61,113 nucleotides of DNA from contig NZ_JAEINV010000019.1 of assembly GCF_016342705.1 (NCBI RefSeq), positions 1 to 61,113 of the forward strand, written 5' to 3'. A model generated the notes under the pieces. It saw only the letters and a program-made list of their open reading frames with translations. It did no database searches and was not told where the DNA came from. Origin of the DNA: Lutibacter sp. (GTDB lineage: Bacteria > Bacteroidota > Bacteroidia > Flavobacteriales > Flavobacteriaceae). This document shows positions 10,209 through 18,970 of this stretch, in pieces (the first letter of the stretch is position 1; each line of letters opens with the position of its first letter). Position numbers and translations under genes: made by a program.

Positions 10209-10221
10209 TTCACACTGTGAA
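10209..10221. promoter_or_regulatory. Inverted repeat TTCACACTGTGAA
   Basis: Six-base perfect arms surround one central base. The half-site TTCACAC recurs at 10242 and twice in the symporter leader. It could be a second regulator site or an RNA element in the susC leader; its function is unknown. Confidence 0.45.
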
Positions 10222-10261
10222 GTTAAGTATTTAACATATAATTCACACTATTTATAAAGTT

Positions 10262-10277
10262 ACGCAAACGTTTTCGT
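10262..10277. promoter_or_regulatory. Candidate LacI-family operator
   Basis: ACGCAAACGTTTTCGT is a 16-bp palindrome centred on CG with one mismatched pair. It has the shape of operators of MalR/CcpA-like LacI-family proteins. It lies between susC and lacI, next to a weak susC -7 box. Binding by the adjacent LacI protein is inferred. Confidence 0.6.
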
Positions 10278-10291
10278 GTTTATAACTTTTT

Positions 10292-10309
10292 AACTCTAAC
10301 GTTAGAGTT
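10292..10309. promoter_or_regulatory. Second candidate operator, perfect palindrome
   Basis: AACTCTAACGTTAGAGTT is a perfect 18-bp palindrome centred on CG, 31 bp centre-to-centre from the first candidate operator, or about three helical turns. That spacing would suit two repressor dimers on one face of the DNA. No experimental support is available. Confidence 0.55.
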
Positions 10310-10428
10310 GTTTAACTTTTTTTTAACTTTTTTTTTAAAATTTATCAATTAAGCGTATAATAGTGATAATTTAGAATTGAAATAAAAGGTATTGACCTAT
10401 TAATTTCGGTTTCTATAATTTATAATAT

Positions 10429-10436
10429 TATATTTG
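10429..10436 (+). promoter_or_regulatory. Bacteroidota -7 promoter box for lacI
   Basis: TATATTTG matches the TAnnTTTG consensus and lies 28 bp before the lacI ATG, giving a short leader of about 20 nt. No clear -33 TTG is seen at the usual spacing. Confidence 0.6.
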
Positions 10437-10464
10437 TAGCACACAAAAAGTCTTAAAATAAAAT

Positions 10465-11484
10465 ATGAAGCCCAGAATAACTTTAAAGAAAATAGCAAAA
10501 GAATTTGGAGTATCAATATCAACGGTTTCTAAGGCATTGAAAGACAGTCATGAAATTAGTGAAGATGTAAGAGAGCGAATAAAAGCTTTTGCAGATTTTT
10601 ACAACTACAAGCCAAATAGTTTAGCACTTCAATTAAGAAATCAAAAAACATCTGTAATTGGTGTTATTGTTCCAGAGATAGTACATCACTTTTTTTCAGA
10701 AGTTATTGATGGTGTTGAAAAATACGCAAACCAAAAAGGGTATAATGTAATGGTGTGTATTTCTAATGAAAGCTATAATAAAGAGGTGTCAAACATTAGC
10801 GTTTTAACCAATGGAAGTGTTGATGGGTTAATTATTTCCATAGCAAGAGAAACACAGGAAACTCAAAATTTTAAGCATTTTGAGGATTTAATTAAAGATG
10901 ATTTTCCTTTAGTTTTATTCGATAGAATTATTGAAGACTTACAATGTGATAAAGTAATTATTGATGATGTTGGAGGTGCTTATAAAGCAACTGAACATTT
11001 AATTGAAATAGGATGTAAAAAAATAGCATTATTGACTACTCAGGATTATGTTTCGGTGGGTGCTTTAAGAAAAGAAGGATATTTAAAAGCTTTGGTGGCC
11101 AATGGTGTTACTATTGATGAGTCTTTGATATATAAAATTGATGATTCTAAAAATTTATACGATCAAATTGAACTATTAATAAATGCGTCTAATTCACCCG
11201 ATGCAATTTTAGCTGTTAATGAAATATATGCCGCAAATGCGTTAAAAGTAGCCAAGGAAAGAGGGTTAGAAATACCTAATGATATTGCTATTATTGGTTT
11301 TACAAGTGGTTTAATTTCAGAATTTACATCACCTCCTTTAACTTCAGTTGTGCAACATGGTTTTTTAATGGGGCAACATGCTGCGGAACTCCTAATTAAT
11401 AGAATAGAGCATACAGGACCTGAAGATTTTCAAAAAGAAGTGATTTCTACAAATTTAAAAATTAGAAAATCTACGCTTAATTAA
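10465..11484 (+). CDS. LacI-family transcriptional regulator of the starch/maltose locus
   Basis: DNA-binding regulator of 339 residues. The N-terminal helix-turn-helix (about 6-27) has ITLKKIAKEFGVSISTVSKAL, and the hinge region includes NYKPNSLALQLRNQ. The remainder is a periplasmic-binding-protein-like effector domain (about 62-337) with VIGVIVPEIVHHFFSEV, AIIGFTSG and a final TSPPLTSVVQ segment. It lies between the leftward susC arm and the rightward symporter arm, so it most likely controls both in response to maltose or a derived sugar. This differs from the SusR membrane sensor of Bacteroides and matches the LacI-type maltose regulators common in marine Flavobacteriaceae. Whether it represses or activates cannot be told. 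Confidence 0.93.
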   Translation: MKPRITLKKIAKEFGVSISTVSKALKDSHEISEDVRERIKAFADFYNYKPNSLALQLRNQKTSVIGVIVPEIVHHFFSEVIDGVEKYANQKGYNVMVCISNESYNKEVSNISVLTNGSVDGLIISIARETQETQNFKHFEDLIKDDFPLVLFDRIIEDLQCDKVIIDDVGGAYKATEHLIEIGCKKIALLTTQDYVSVGALRKEGYLKALVANGVTIDESLIYKIDDSKNLYDQIELLINASNSPDAILAVNEIYAANALKVAKERGLEIPNDIAIIGFTSGLISEFTSPPLTSVVQHGFLMGQHAAELLINRIEHTGPEDFQKEVISTNLKIRKSTLN

Positions 11485-11745
11485 AGAAAATCCTACAAAT
11501 AAATCAGTGAATATTGCCTTAGTACGGTAATTTTTATAATTTTTTTTTGAATAACTCAAAGGTTATAGTACTGAATATTAGATTTTTTAGGAATAAAAAC
11601 TCAACTCAAAAAAATAAAAGTTAAATATAAATTTATATATTTGTCTGGTAAAAGTAATTTTACAACTACTATTTTTCACACTTCACACAAAATAATGTTT
11701 AAAGCATTTCGCTTTAAATCATATTAATATTTTAGACTATTATTA
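11485..11745 (+). promoter_or_regulatory. Leader and promoter region of the symporter operon
   Basis: This 261-bp AT-rich region has a TATATTTG -7 box at 11636-11643, tandem TTCACAC copies at 11675-11688, and a small hairpin (TTTAAAGC with GCTTTAAA, 11698-11718) 27 bp before the ATG. The predicted leader is about 95 nt, longer than that of lacI. No -33 TTG is seen at good spacing. Confidence 0.55.
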
Positions 11746-13089
11746 ATGAAAAAACAGAAACTAAGTTTCTGGGATATCTGGAACATGAGTTTCGGGTTCT
11801 TAGGAATTCAAATGGGTTTTGCTTTGCAAAATGCCAATGCCAGTAGAATATTACAAATATTTGGTGCAGATGTTCATGAATTATCATGGTTTTGGATTGT
11901 AGCTCCTTTAACAGGACTAATTGTTCAGCCCATAATTGGATATTATAGCGATAGAACTTGGACGAGGTTAGGAAGAAGACGTCCTTTTTTTTTAACAGGT
12001 GCTTTATTGGCTTCAATGGGATTAATTTTAATGCCAAATGCCGATATGTTTACAGCATTTATGCCAGCTTTATGGGTTGGTGCAGGAATGTTAATGATTA
12101 TGGATGCTTCGTTTAACGTTGCAATGGAGCCGTTTAGAGCTTTAGTTGCAGATATTTTACCATCAGATCAAAGAACTTTAGGTTTCAGTGTCCAAACAAT
12201 TCTTATTGGTATTGGAGCTGTAATAGGTTCTTGGTTACCATATGTTTTAACAAACTGGTTTGGTGTTTTAAATGAATCTCAACCTGGAGAAGTTCCAACA
12301 AACTTATTATTATCATTCATAATTGGAGCTGTTGTTTTAGTTACCAGTATATTAGTTACGGTATTTACAACAAAAGAATATTCTCCTGAAGAAATGGCTC
12401 AATTTCAAACTGAAGAGGAAGAAATTGAAGAAAAAGAATCTAGCATATTTGATATTTTTACGGATTTTAAGAAAATGCCATTAACAATGAGACAATTGAG
12501 TTCTGTTCAATTTTTCTCTTGGTTTGGTTTATTTGGCATGTGGGTATTTTCTACTCCAGCTATTGCACACCATATTTATGGCTTATCATTAGATGATCAC
12601 GGAACTCAATATCAAATTGCAGGAGATTGGGTTGGAATCTTGTTTGGAGTTTATAACGCAGTATCAGCGGTATATGCATTCTTTTTACCTGCCATAGCAA
12701 AAAAAATAGGAAGAAAATTAACACATGCGGTTTCATTGGTTTTAGGTGGATTGGGCTTAATTTCAATTTATTTTGTACCAAATGAAAACTGGTTGTTCTT
12801 ATCTATGTTTGGTATTGGTATTGCTTGGGCAAGTATTTTAGCAATGCCTTATGCCATTTTAGCTGGTTCTATTCCTGCTAAAAAAATGGGTGTTTATATG
12901 GGAATTTTCAACTTTTTTATTGTGTTGCCACAAATTATTAATGCTTTAATTGGTGGTCCAATGGTAGAATATTTATATAGAGGTAATCCAATTTATGCAT
13001 TAGTTTTAAGTGGCGTTTCACTTTTAATTGCAGCAGCATTAGTAGTAAAAGTAAAAGATGTTGATGACGAAGTAGTAATAAAATTATAA
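11746..13089 (+). CDS. MFS/GPH-type sugar symporter, probable maltose transporter
   Basis: Inner-membrane transporter of 447 residues with about 12 hydrophobic segments. The loop GYYSDRTWTRLGRRRPF (residues about 65-81) has the RxGRRRP signature of the glycoside/sucrose symporter branch. A charged cytoplasmic loop rich in Glu (about 215-235) separates the halves. It starts the rightward arm and is followed after 2 bp by beta-phosphoglucomutase and then maltose phosphorylase, so the likely cargo is maltose moved from periplasm to cytoplasm. Its own promoter box lies at 11636. Substrate is inferred from neighbours. Confidence 0.92.
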   Translation: MKKQKLSFWDIWNMSFGFLGIQMGFALQNANASRILQIFGADVHELSWFWIVAPLTGLIVQPIIGYYSDRTWTRLGRRRPFFLTGALLASMGLILMPNADMFTAFMPALWVGAGMLMIMDASFNVAMEPFRALVADILPSDQRTLGFSVQTILIGIGAVIGSWLPYVLTNWFGVLNESQPGEVPTNLLLSFIIGAVVLVTSILVTVFTTKEYSPEEMAQFQTEEEEIEEKESSIFDIFTDFKKMPLTMRQLSSVQFFSWFGLFGMWVFSTPAIAHHIYGLSLDDHGTQYQIAGDWVGILFGVYNAVSAVYAFFLPAIAKKIGRKLTHAVSLVLGGLGLISIYFVPNENWLFLSMFGIGIAWASILAMPYAILAGSIPAKKMGVYMGIFNFFIVLPQIINALIGGPMVEYLYRGNPIYALVLSGVSLLIAAALVVKVKDVDDEVVIKL

Positions 13090-13091
13090 AA

Positions 13092-13748
13092 ATGAAAAAA
13101 GAAATAGCATTTATATTTGATTTAGATGGTGTAATAGTAGATACCGCAAAGTATCACTTTTTAGCTTGGAGAAATTTAGCAAATTCATTGGGTTTTGAAT
13201 TTACCGAAGAACATAATGAATTGTTAAAAGGAGTCAGTAGAGTTCGTTCTCTAGAAATTTTATTAGAAATTGGAAAAGTAGCATTAACAGAAGAGGAAAA
13301 ACAGCCTTTATTAATTCAAAAAAATACAGAGTATTTAGAATATGTTAATAAAATGACCGCCGATGAAATTCTTCCAGGTATAAGTGATTTATTGGATTAT
13401 TTGGACGCCAAAAAGATTAAATACGCATTGGGTTCAGCAAGTAAAAATGCTCCCTTAATATTAGAAAAAGTGGGGCTTTTAAATAGATTTACAGCTTTGG
13501 TGGATGGAAACGATGTTTCAAAAGCAAAACCAGATCCGGAAGTATTTTTAATAGGCGCTCAAAAATTACATATGAAACCAGAAAATTGTATTGTGGTTGA
13601 AGATGCCATTGCAGGAGTTGAAGCTGCAAATGCAGCAAATATGGTTAGTATTGGAATTGGTGATGCTGAATTATTAAAGGAAGCTACTTATATACTAAAA
13701 GATACTACTGGTTTTACAAACGATTTTTTAAAAAATCTAATCAATTAG
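13092..13748 (+). CDS. pgmB: Beta-phosphoglucomutase (HAD family)
   Basis: Converts beta-glucose-1-phosphate to glucose-6-phosphate in the cytoplasm. It has 218 residues, the usual size. HAD motif I is FIFDLDGVIVDT with Asp10 and Asp12. The cap region has KGVSRVRSLEILL, motif II is ALGSASKNAP, the lysine lies in VSKAKPDPEVFL, and motif III is VVEDAIAGVEAA. It lies 2 bp after the symporter and 4 bp before the maltose phosphorylase, whose product it would consume. The pairing with GH65 makes the assignment firm. Confidence 0.95.
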   Translation: MKKEIAFIFDLDGVIVDTAKYHFLAWRNLANSLGFEFTEEHNELLKGVSRVRSLEILLEIGKVALTEEEKQPLLIQKNTEYLEYVNKMTADEILPGISDLLDYLDAKKIKYALGSASKNAPLILEKVGLLNRFTALVDGNDVSKAKPDPEVFLIGAQKLHMKPENCIVVEDAIAGVEAANAANMVSIGIGDAELLKEATYILKDTTGFTNDFLKNLIN

Positions 13749-13752
13749 AAAA

Positions 13753-16059
13753 ATGAACAAGAATTATATTATTCCTAATGAATGGGCCATTATTGAAGAA
13801 GGTTTTGATGTTGAAAATGTTGAAGCTTCAGAAAGTTTATTTAGTATAGGAAATGGGTCCATGGGACAACGAGCTAATTTTGAAGAAGATTACTCAGGGA
13901 AAACCTTTCAAGGAAGTTATATTGGAGGAATTTATTATCCAGATAAAACACGTGTTGGTTGGTGGAAAAACGGCTATCCAGAATATTTTGCTAAAGTTTT
14001 AAATGCACCAAATTGGATTGGAATTCACATTCAAATTAACGCAACTAAATTTGATTTAAATGTTTGCGAAATTTCAAATTTCAGAAGAGAGCTAAATATG
14101 AAAGAAGGCTGGTTAGGTCGTTCTTTTAATGCAACGCTTCCAACAGGTGAACAAATTCAAGTAAATGCAAAACGTTTTATTAGTGTAAAATATAACGAAG
14201 TTGGAGCTATTGAATATTCAATAAAAGCTGTAAATTTTTCTGGAGAAATTACGTTTTCACCATATTTAGATGCTGGTATTGAAAACGAAGATTCTAATTA
14301 CAACGAATATTTTTGGGAAACTTTAAAAATTGTTGAAGGCACAAATAATGGTTGCATTTTAGCAAAAACATTAAAAACAGAATTTAATGTTGCAACAGCA
14401 ATGGAAGTTGATTTTGCAATAAATGGTAAACAAGTTTCTTCAAATCAAGTTACAACTATTGAAGAAAAATCGTTAACCTATACTTATAAATTAAAAGTAT
14501 CTCAAGGAGAAACAGCTACAATTTATAAATTCGCATCATATGTAAGTTCTTTAAATTATGAAAAAAGTGAATTGGTTAATGCTGGTTTAAAAAATGTTTC
14601 TGAAGCAAAATCTTTAGGTTTCAATCAATTATTTGAAGATCAAAAGCAATCTTGGGGAACTATATGGGAAACTGCCGATATTATAATTGAAGGAGATATT
14701 AAAGCTCAACAAGGAATTCGATTTAATATTTTTCAATTAAATCAAACTTATATGGGAACCGATGCACGTTTAAACATTGGTCCAAAAGGGTTTACTGGCG
14801 AAAAATATGGAGGAAGTACTTATTGGGATACCGAAGCATATTGCATACCATTTTATATGGCAACTAAAGATGCAAGTGTTGCTAAAAACTTATTAATGTA
14901 CCGTTACAATCAATTGGGGAAAGCTATTGAAAACGCACAAAAATTAGGTTTTAAAAACGGAGCTGCGTTGTATCCAATGGTTACCATGAATGGTGAAGAA
15001 TGCCATAACGAATGGGAAATTACTTTTGAAGAAATTCACCGTAATGGAGCAATGGTCTATGGAATTTACAACTATGTTAATTTTACGCAAGATTTTGATT
15101 ACGTTGTAAAAAACGGCATAGAAGTTATGATTGCTATTTCTCGTTTTTGGCATCAAAGGGCTAATTGGTCAGAAGCTAAAAAGCAATTTGTAATTTTAGG
15201 TGTAACAGGTCCAAATGAATACGAAAACAATATAAATAACAACTTCTATACCAATTATTTAGCAAAATGGTGTATTGAATATACAGTTGAATGTTTAAAT
15301 AAAATTGAAGAAAAATATCCACAAGATTTTAAACGAATTGTTGCCAAAACAAATTTGTTAGGTGAAGAAACCTATAAATGGATAAAAGTTGCAGACAATA
15401 TGTATTTTCCTTTTAGTGAAGAGCATAATGTATTCTTGCAACAAGATGGATTTTTAGATAAAGAATTAATTCCGGTTAAAGATTTACCAAAATCTGAACG
15501 TCCAATTAATCAAAAATGGTCTTGGGATAGAATTCTGCGTTCTTGTTATATAAAACAAGCCGATGTTTTACAAGGAATGTTCTTATTTGAAGATAAATTT
15601 AAATTAGAAGAAATTGAACGTCATTTCGATTTTTATGAACCATTAACTGTTCATGAATCGTCATTATCACCTTGTGTACATTCAATTTTAGCAGCTTCAA
15701 TAGATAGAATGCCAAAAGCCTACGAGCAATATTTACGTACTGCACGTTTAGATTTAGATGATTATAACCACGAAGTTCACGAAGGTTGCCACATTACAAG
15801 TATGGCAGGAACTTGGATGAGTGTAGTGCAAGGTTTTGGAGGAATGCGTGTTTGGGAAGATGGTGTATTATCATTTAATCCACAAATTCCAGCAGAATGG
15901 AAATCGTACTCGTTTACAATTAATTTTAGAGGAAGTGTATTAAAAGTTTACAAAAGTCAAACCGATTGTAAATTTTACAATGAATCTGAAAAAGAACTTA
16001 AATTGATGCTTAATAATAAGGAAGTTATAATTCCTTCAAACCAACTTTTAACAGTTTAA
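13753..16059 (+). CDS. Maltose phosphorylase (GH65)
   Basis: Splits maltose with phosphate to glucose and beta-glucose-1-phosphate. It has 768 residues and no signal peptide, so it is cytoplasmic. The N-terminal beta-sandwich has SLFSIGNGSMGQR; the (alpha/alpha)6 barrel has YWDTEAYCIPFY and the general acid Glu489 in VTGPNEYENN. A later segment, KQADVLQGMFLF followed by HESSLSPCVHS, fits the phosphate pocket, and a small C-terminal sheet domain closes the protein. The adjacent mutase supports a beta-glucose-1-phosphate product. Trehalose or kojibiose phosphorylase are alternatives in GH65, but the starch context favours maltose. Confidence 0.93.
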   Translation: MNKNYIIPNEWAIIEEGFDVENVEASESLFSIGNGSMGQRANFEEDYSGKTFQGSYIGGIYYPDKTRVGWWKNGYPEYFAKVLNAPNWIGIHIQINATKFDLNVCEISNFRRELNMKEGWLGRSFNATLPTGEQIQVNAKRFISVKYNEVGAIEYSIKAVNFSGEITFSPYLDAGIENEDSNYNEYFWETLKIVEGTNNGCILAKTLKTEFNVATAMEVDFAINGKQVSSNQVTTIEEKSLTYTYKLKVSQGETATIYKFASYVSSLNYEKSELVNAGLKNVSEAKSLGFNQLFEDQKQSWGTIWETADIIIEGDIKAQQGIRFNIFQLNQTYMGTDARLNIGPKGFTGEKYGGSTYWDTEAYCIPFYMATKDASVAKNLLMYRYNQLGKAIENAQKLGFKNGAALYPMVTMNGEECHNEWEITFEEIHRNGAMVYGIYNYVNFTQDFDYVVKNGIEVMIAISRFWHQRANWSEAKKQFVILGVTGPNEYENNINNNFYTNYLAKWCIEYTVECLNKIEEKYPQDFKRIVAKTNLLGEETYKWIKVADNMYFPFSEEHNVFLQQDGFLDKELIPVKDLPKSERPINQKWSWDRILRSCYIKQADVLQGMFLFEDKFKLEEIERHFDFYEPLTVHESSLSPCVHSILAASIDRMPKAYEQYLRTARLDLDDYNHEVHEGCHITSMAGTWMSVVQGFGGMRVWEDGVLSFNPQIPAEWKSYSFTINFRGSVLKVYKSQTDCKFYNESEKELKLMLNNKEVIIPSNQLLTV

Positions 16060-16065
16060 TCAAAC

Positions 16066-16104
16066 AATCCTGTAATTTTTATCATTGTAAAAAGTTGCAG
16101 GATT
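16066..16104 (+). terminator. Intra-operon hairpin after maltose phosphorylase
   Basis: AATCCTGTAATTTTT pairs with AAAAAGTTGCAGGATT (one bulge, one G-U) around an 8-nt loop, then TTTTGTTTT follows. It lies in the only sizeable gap (67 bp) of the rightward operon. It looks like a partial terminator or processing site separating the uptake/phosphorylase module from the hydrolase module. Confidence 0.6.
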
Positions 16105-16126
16105 TTGTTTTAAAACAGCAAATTAA

Positions 16127-17992
16127 ATGAAAGAAATTAAATTCTTTTTAATCTTAATGTTTTTAGGATTAAATATTTACGCACAGAAAATAGATAAAAT
16201 TGAACCTCCATATTGGTGGGTAGATATGAATCATAATCAATTAGAAATTATGATTTATGGAAAAGATATTGCTAAATATAAACCAACAATTGCAAATGAA
16301 ACAATTCAACTTGTTGAGGTAAAAAACACTGAAAATGATAATTATTTATTTTTAACGGTAGATCTTTCAAAAGCAACAGTAGGCAATTTTACAATTGATT
16401 TTGCTAGAGCAGGAAAAAGAAATAATTTCTCTTATAATTACGAGTTAAAACAACGAAAAGAAAATTCGAAAAACAGAAAAGGTTTTGATAGCTCAGATGT
16501 AATTTATTTAATTACGCCAGATCGTTTTGCAAATGCTGACACTTCAAATGATGTGGTAAAAGGATTACGCGAAACTAAAGTAAACAGAAAAGATGACTAT
16601 GGTCGTCATGGAGGTGATTTAAAAGGTATTACAAATCATTTAAACTATATAAATGAAATGGGTTTTACGGCTATTTGGCCAACTCCAGTTTTAACAAATG
16701 ATATGAAAAATAGTTCATATCATGGATATGCGATGACAGATTTATATGAAGTAGACCCTCGATTTGGAACCTTGGAAGATTATATTACTTTATCAAAAAA
16801 AGCCAATGAAAAAGGCATTAAATTAATTATGGATCAGGTTGAAAATCATATTGGTGGTGAGCATTGGTGGATGAAAGATTTACCATCTAGTAATTGGGTA
16901 AATTATCAAAAAGAATATGTAGAAGGAAACACCGTAATTACAAACCACAGACGTACAATCAATCAAGATTCTTATGCTTCAAAAGCTGATAGTAAATTAA
17001 TGAATGAAGGTTGGTTTGTTTCTTCAATGCCAGATTTAAATCAAAAAAATCCATTGTTAGCAAAGTATTTAATTCAAAATAGTATTTGGTGGATTGAAAC
17101 TTTGGATTTAGGAGGAATACGTCAAGATACTTATCCGTATCCTGATAAGGAATTTATGAGTAATTGGGCAGGAGCAATTATGGCTGAATACCCAAATTTT
17201 AGTATTGTAGGTGAGGAGTGGAGCACAAATCCATTATTGGTTGCCTATTGGCAAAAAGATGCTGAAAATAAAGACGGATATCGTTCTAACTTAACTTCAT
17301 CCATGGATTTTCCAATGCAAAAAGCGATTGTAGATGGTTTAAATGAAGACGAAACTTGGGGTACTGGCTTGGTAAAAATATATGAAGGTTTGGCAAATGA
17401 TTTTTCATATGCTGATCCAGAAAATATAATGATTTTTCCAGACAATCATGATATGAGTCGTATTTATACGCAACTAGGTGAAGATGCTTCAAAAACTAAA
17501 ATGGCATTGGGATATTTATTGACTTTACCAAGAATTTCTCAAATTTATTATGGAACCGAAGTTTTAATTAGTGATGCTGCAAAACCAGGTGATCACGGCT
17601 TAATTAGAACAGATTTTCCTGGAGGTTGGAAAGGTGATAAAGTAAATGCATTTACTGGTGAAGGATTAAGTAAAAATCAGGCTGAAATGCAATCTTTCCT
17701 AAAGAATGTATTAAATTATAGAAAAAATAGTGAAGCCATTCATAACGGAAAAACGATTCATTTTGGGCCGGAAAAAGGTGTTTATGTATTGTTTAGAATT
17801 AAAAATGATGAAATTGTAACGGTTATTTTAAATAAAAATCAAAAAGAAATAAACTTAGATTTAACTCGATTTATTGAAATTGGTTTGAATGGTAAAAAAG
17901 TTAAAAATATAAATACTTCAGAAGAATTTACTTGGAACAACTCTTTAAAACTTAATGACAAAGGAATTTATATTTTAACTACAAAACTATAA
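16127..17992 (+). CDS. susA: SusA-like GH13 neopullulanase/cyclomaltodextrinase
   Basis: Periplasmic alpha-glucan hydrolase of 621 residues, close to Bacteroides SusA in length. A signal peptide (about 1-20, ending NIYAQ) precedes a cyclomaltodextrinase N-terminal sandwich beginning KIEPPYWWVDM-like. GH13 region I is MDQVENHIGG; region II is GGIRQDTYP with nucleophile Asp334; region III is VGEEW with Glu363; region IV is PDNHDMSR with Asp442. A C-terminal cyclomaltodextrinase sheet domain ends the protein. Its stop codon directly abuts the esterase start. The exact bond preference (pullulan, cyclodextrin or linear maltodextrin) cannot be read. Confidence 0.92.
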   Translation: MKEIKFFLILMFLGLNIYAQKIDKIEPPYWWVDMNHNQLEIMIYGKDIAKYKPTIANETIQLVEVKNTENDNYLFLTVDLSKATVGNFTIDFARAGKRNNFSYNYELKQRKENSKNRKGFDSSDVIYLITPDRFANADTSNDVVKGLRETKVNRKDDYGRHGGDLKGITNHLNYINEMGFTAIWPTPVLTNDMKNSSYHGYAMTDLYEVDPRFGTLEDYITLSKKANEKGIKLIMDQVENHIGGEHWWMKDLPSSNWVNYQKEYVEGNTVITNHRRTINQDSYASKADSKLMNEGWFVSSMPDLNQKNPLLAKYLIQNSIWWIETLDLGGIRQDTYPYPDKEFMSNWAGAIMAEYPNFSIVGEEWSTNPLLVAYWQKDAENKDGYRSNLTSSMDFPMQKAIVDGLNEDETWGTGLVKIYEGLANDFSYADPENIMIFPDNHDMSRIYTQLGEDASKTKMALGYLLTLPRISQIYYGTEVLISDAAKPGDHGLIRTDFPGGWKGDKVNAFTGEGLSKNQAEMQSFLKNVLNYRKNSEAIHNGKTIHFGPEKGVYVLFRIKNDEIVTVILNKNQKEINLDLTRFIEIGLNGKKVKNINTSEEFTWNNSLKLNDKGIYILTTKL

Positions 17993-18964
17993 ATGATGCG
18001 TTTTTTTAAAGAAATATTAGTACTAAGTATTTTGTTGGTGTTATTTTCTTGTAAAGAAAAACAACAAATAACAGCCGTAAGTACTGCAGTTAAATTTTCC
18101 AAATTTAATGGGAAATTGGCTTCTGGAACCTTAAAACTTATAGATAGTTTTCCTTCAAAATTTGTGCGTCCTAGAACTGTTGCCGTTTGGTTGCCAAACG
18201 GATATTCTGTAAATGAAAAATATGCAGTAATGTATATGCACGATGGACAAATGTTGTTTGATGCAGCAACTACTTGGAACAAACAAGAATGGAAAGTAGA
18301 TGAGATTTTTACTGATTTGGTAAATTCTAACAAAATTAAAAATGCCATTGTTGTAGCAATTTGGAATCATCCGGATATTAGACATTCCGATTATTATCCT
18401 CAAAAACCTTTTGATTTATTGCCGCAAAAATTTAAAGATTCTATTTTTTCCGAAAGTCAAAAACAGTTTGGAACTGCTTTTAAAGGATTGCAATCGGATA
18501 ATTATTTAAAATTTATTGTTGAAGAGGTAAAACCATTTATAGATTCAAACTTTTCAGTTTATAAAAACCCAGAAAATACAACTATTGCAGGTTCAAGTAT
18601 GGGCGGATTAATTTCAATGTACGCAGTTTGTGAATATCCAAAAGTTTTTGGCGGAGCAGCTTGCTTGTCTACACATTGGATAGGTTTTATGCCTCAAGAA
18701 AATTCGGTAGTTCCTGAATCATTTTTTAAGTATTTAGAGTTAAATTTACCTTCACCCAAAACACATAAAATTTATTTTGATTATGGATCAGAAACCTTGG
18801 ATAAATTTTATTTACCATATCAACATCGGGTAAATGAGGTGCTAACTTTAAAAGGTTTTGACAGTTCCAATTCAAAAAATTTAAAATTTGAAGGGCACGA
18901 TCATTCTGAAAACTCTTGGAGTCAGCGATTTCAAATACCAGTTGAATTTTTATTAAAAAAATAA
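17993..18964 (+). CDS. CE1-like esterase lipoprotein of the starch locus
   Basis: Predicted periplasmic or outer-membrane lipoprotein of 323 residues. The lipobox LFSC follows a short hydrophobic stretch. The alpha/beta-hydrolase fold of the putative-esterase (Pfam Esterase, CE1-like) family is shown by VAVWLPNGY, MYMHDGQMLFD, the nucleophile elbow GSSMGG and a terminal GHDHSENSW with the likely catalytic His. It starts right at the SusA-like stop codon and ends 6 bp before the GH31 gene, so it is a full member of the operon. Starch has no obvious ester to cut, so its substrate is unclear; removal of acyl groups from substituted glucans is only a guess. Confidence 0.85.
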   Translation: MMRFFKEILVLSILLVLFSCKEKQQITAVSTAVKFSKFNGKLASGTLKLIDSFPSKFVRPRTVAVWLPNGYSVNEKYAVMYMHDGQMLFDAATTWNKQEWKVDEIFTDLVNSNKIKNAIVVAIWNHPDIRHSDYYPQKPFDLLPQKFKDSIFSESQKQFGTAFKGLQSDNYLKFIVEEVKPFIDSNFSVYKNPENTTIAGSSMGGLISMYAVCEYPKVFGGAACLSTHWIGFMPQENSVVPESFFKYLELNLPSPKTHKIYFDYGSETLDKFYLPYQHRVNEVLTLKGFDSSNSKNLKFEGHDHSENSWSQRFQIPVEFLLKK

Positions 18965-18970
18965 TTCTAA

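Larger units (their letters stand above)
10150..10464. promoter_or_regulatory. Divergent control region between susC and lacI
   Basis: This 315-bp non-coding stretch separates the two arms of the starch locus. It holds two CG-centred palindromes (10262-10277 and 10292-10309), a 13-bp inverted repeat TTCACACTGTGAA (10209-10221), a further TTCACAC (10242-10248), and the lacI promoter box at 10429. A weak susC -7 candidate, TAACTTTA on the minus strand (10262-10255), abuts the first palindrome. No open frame of note is seen. Confidence 0.7.
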
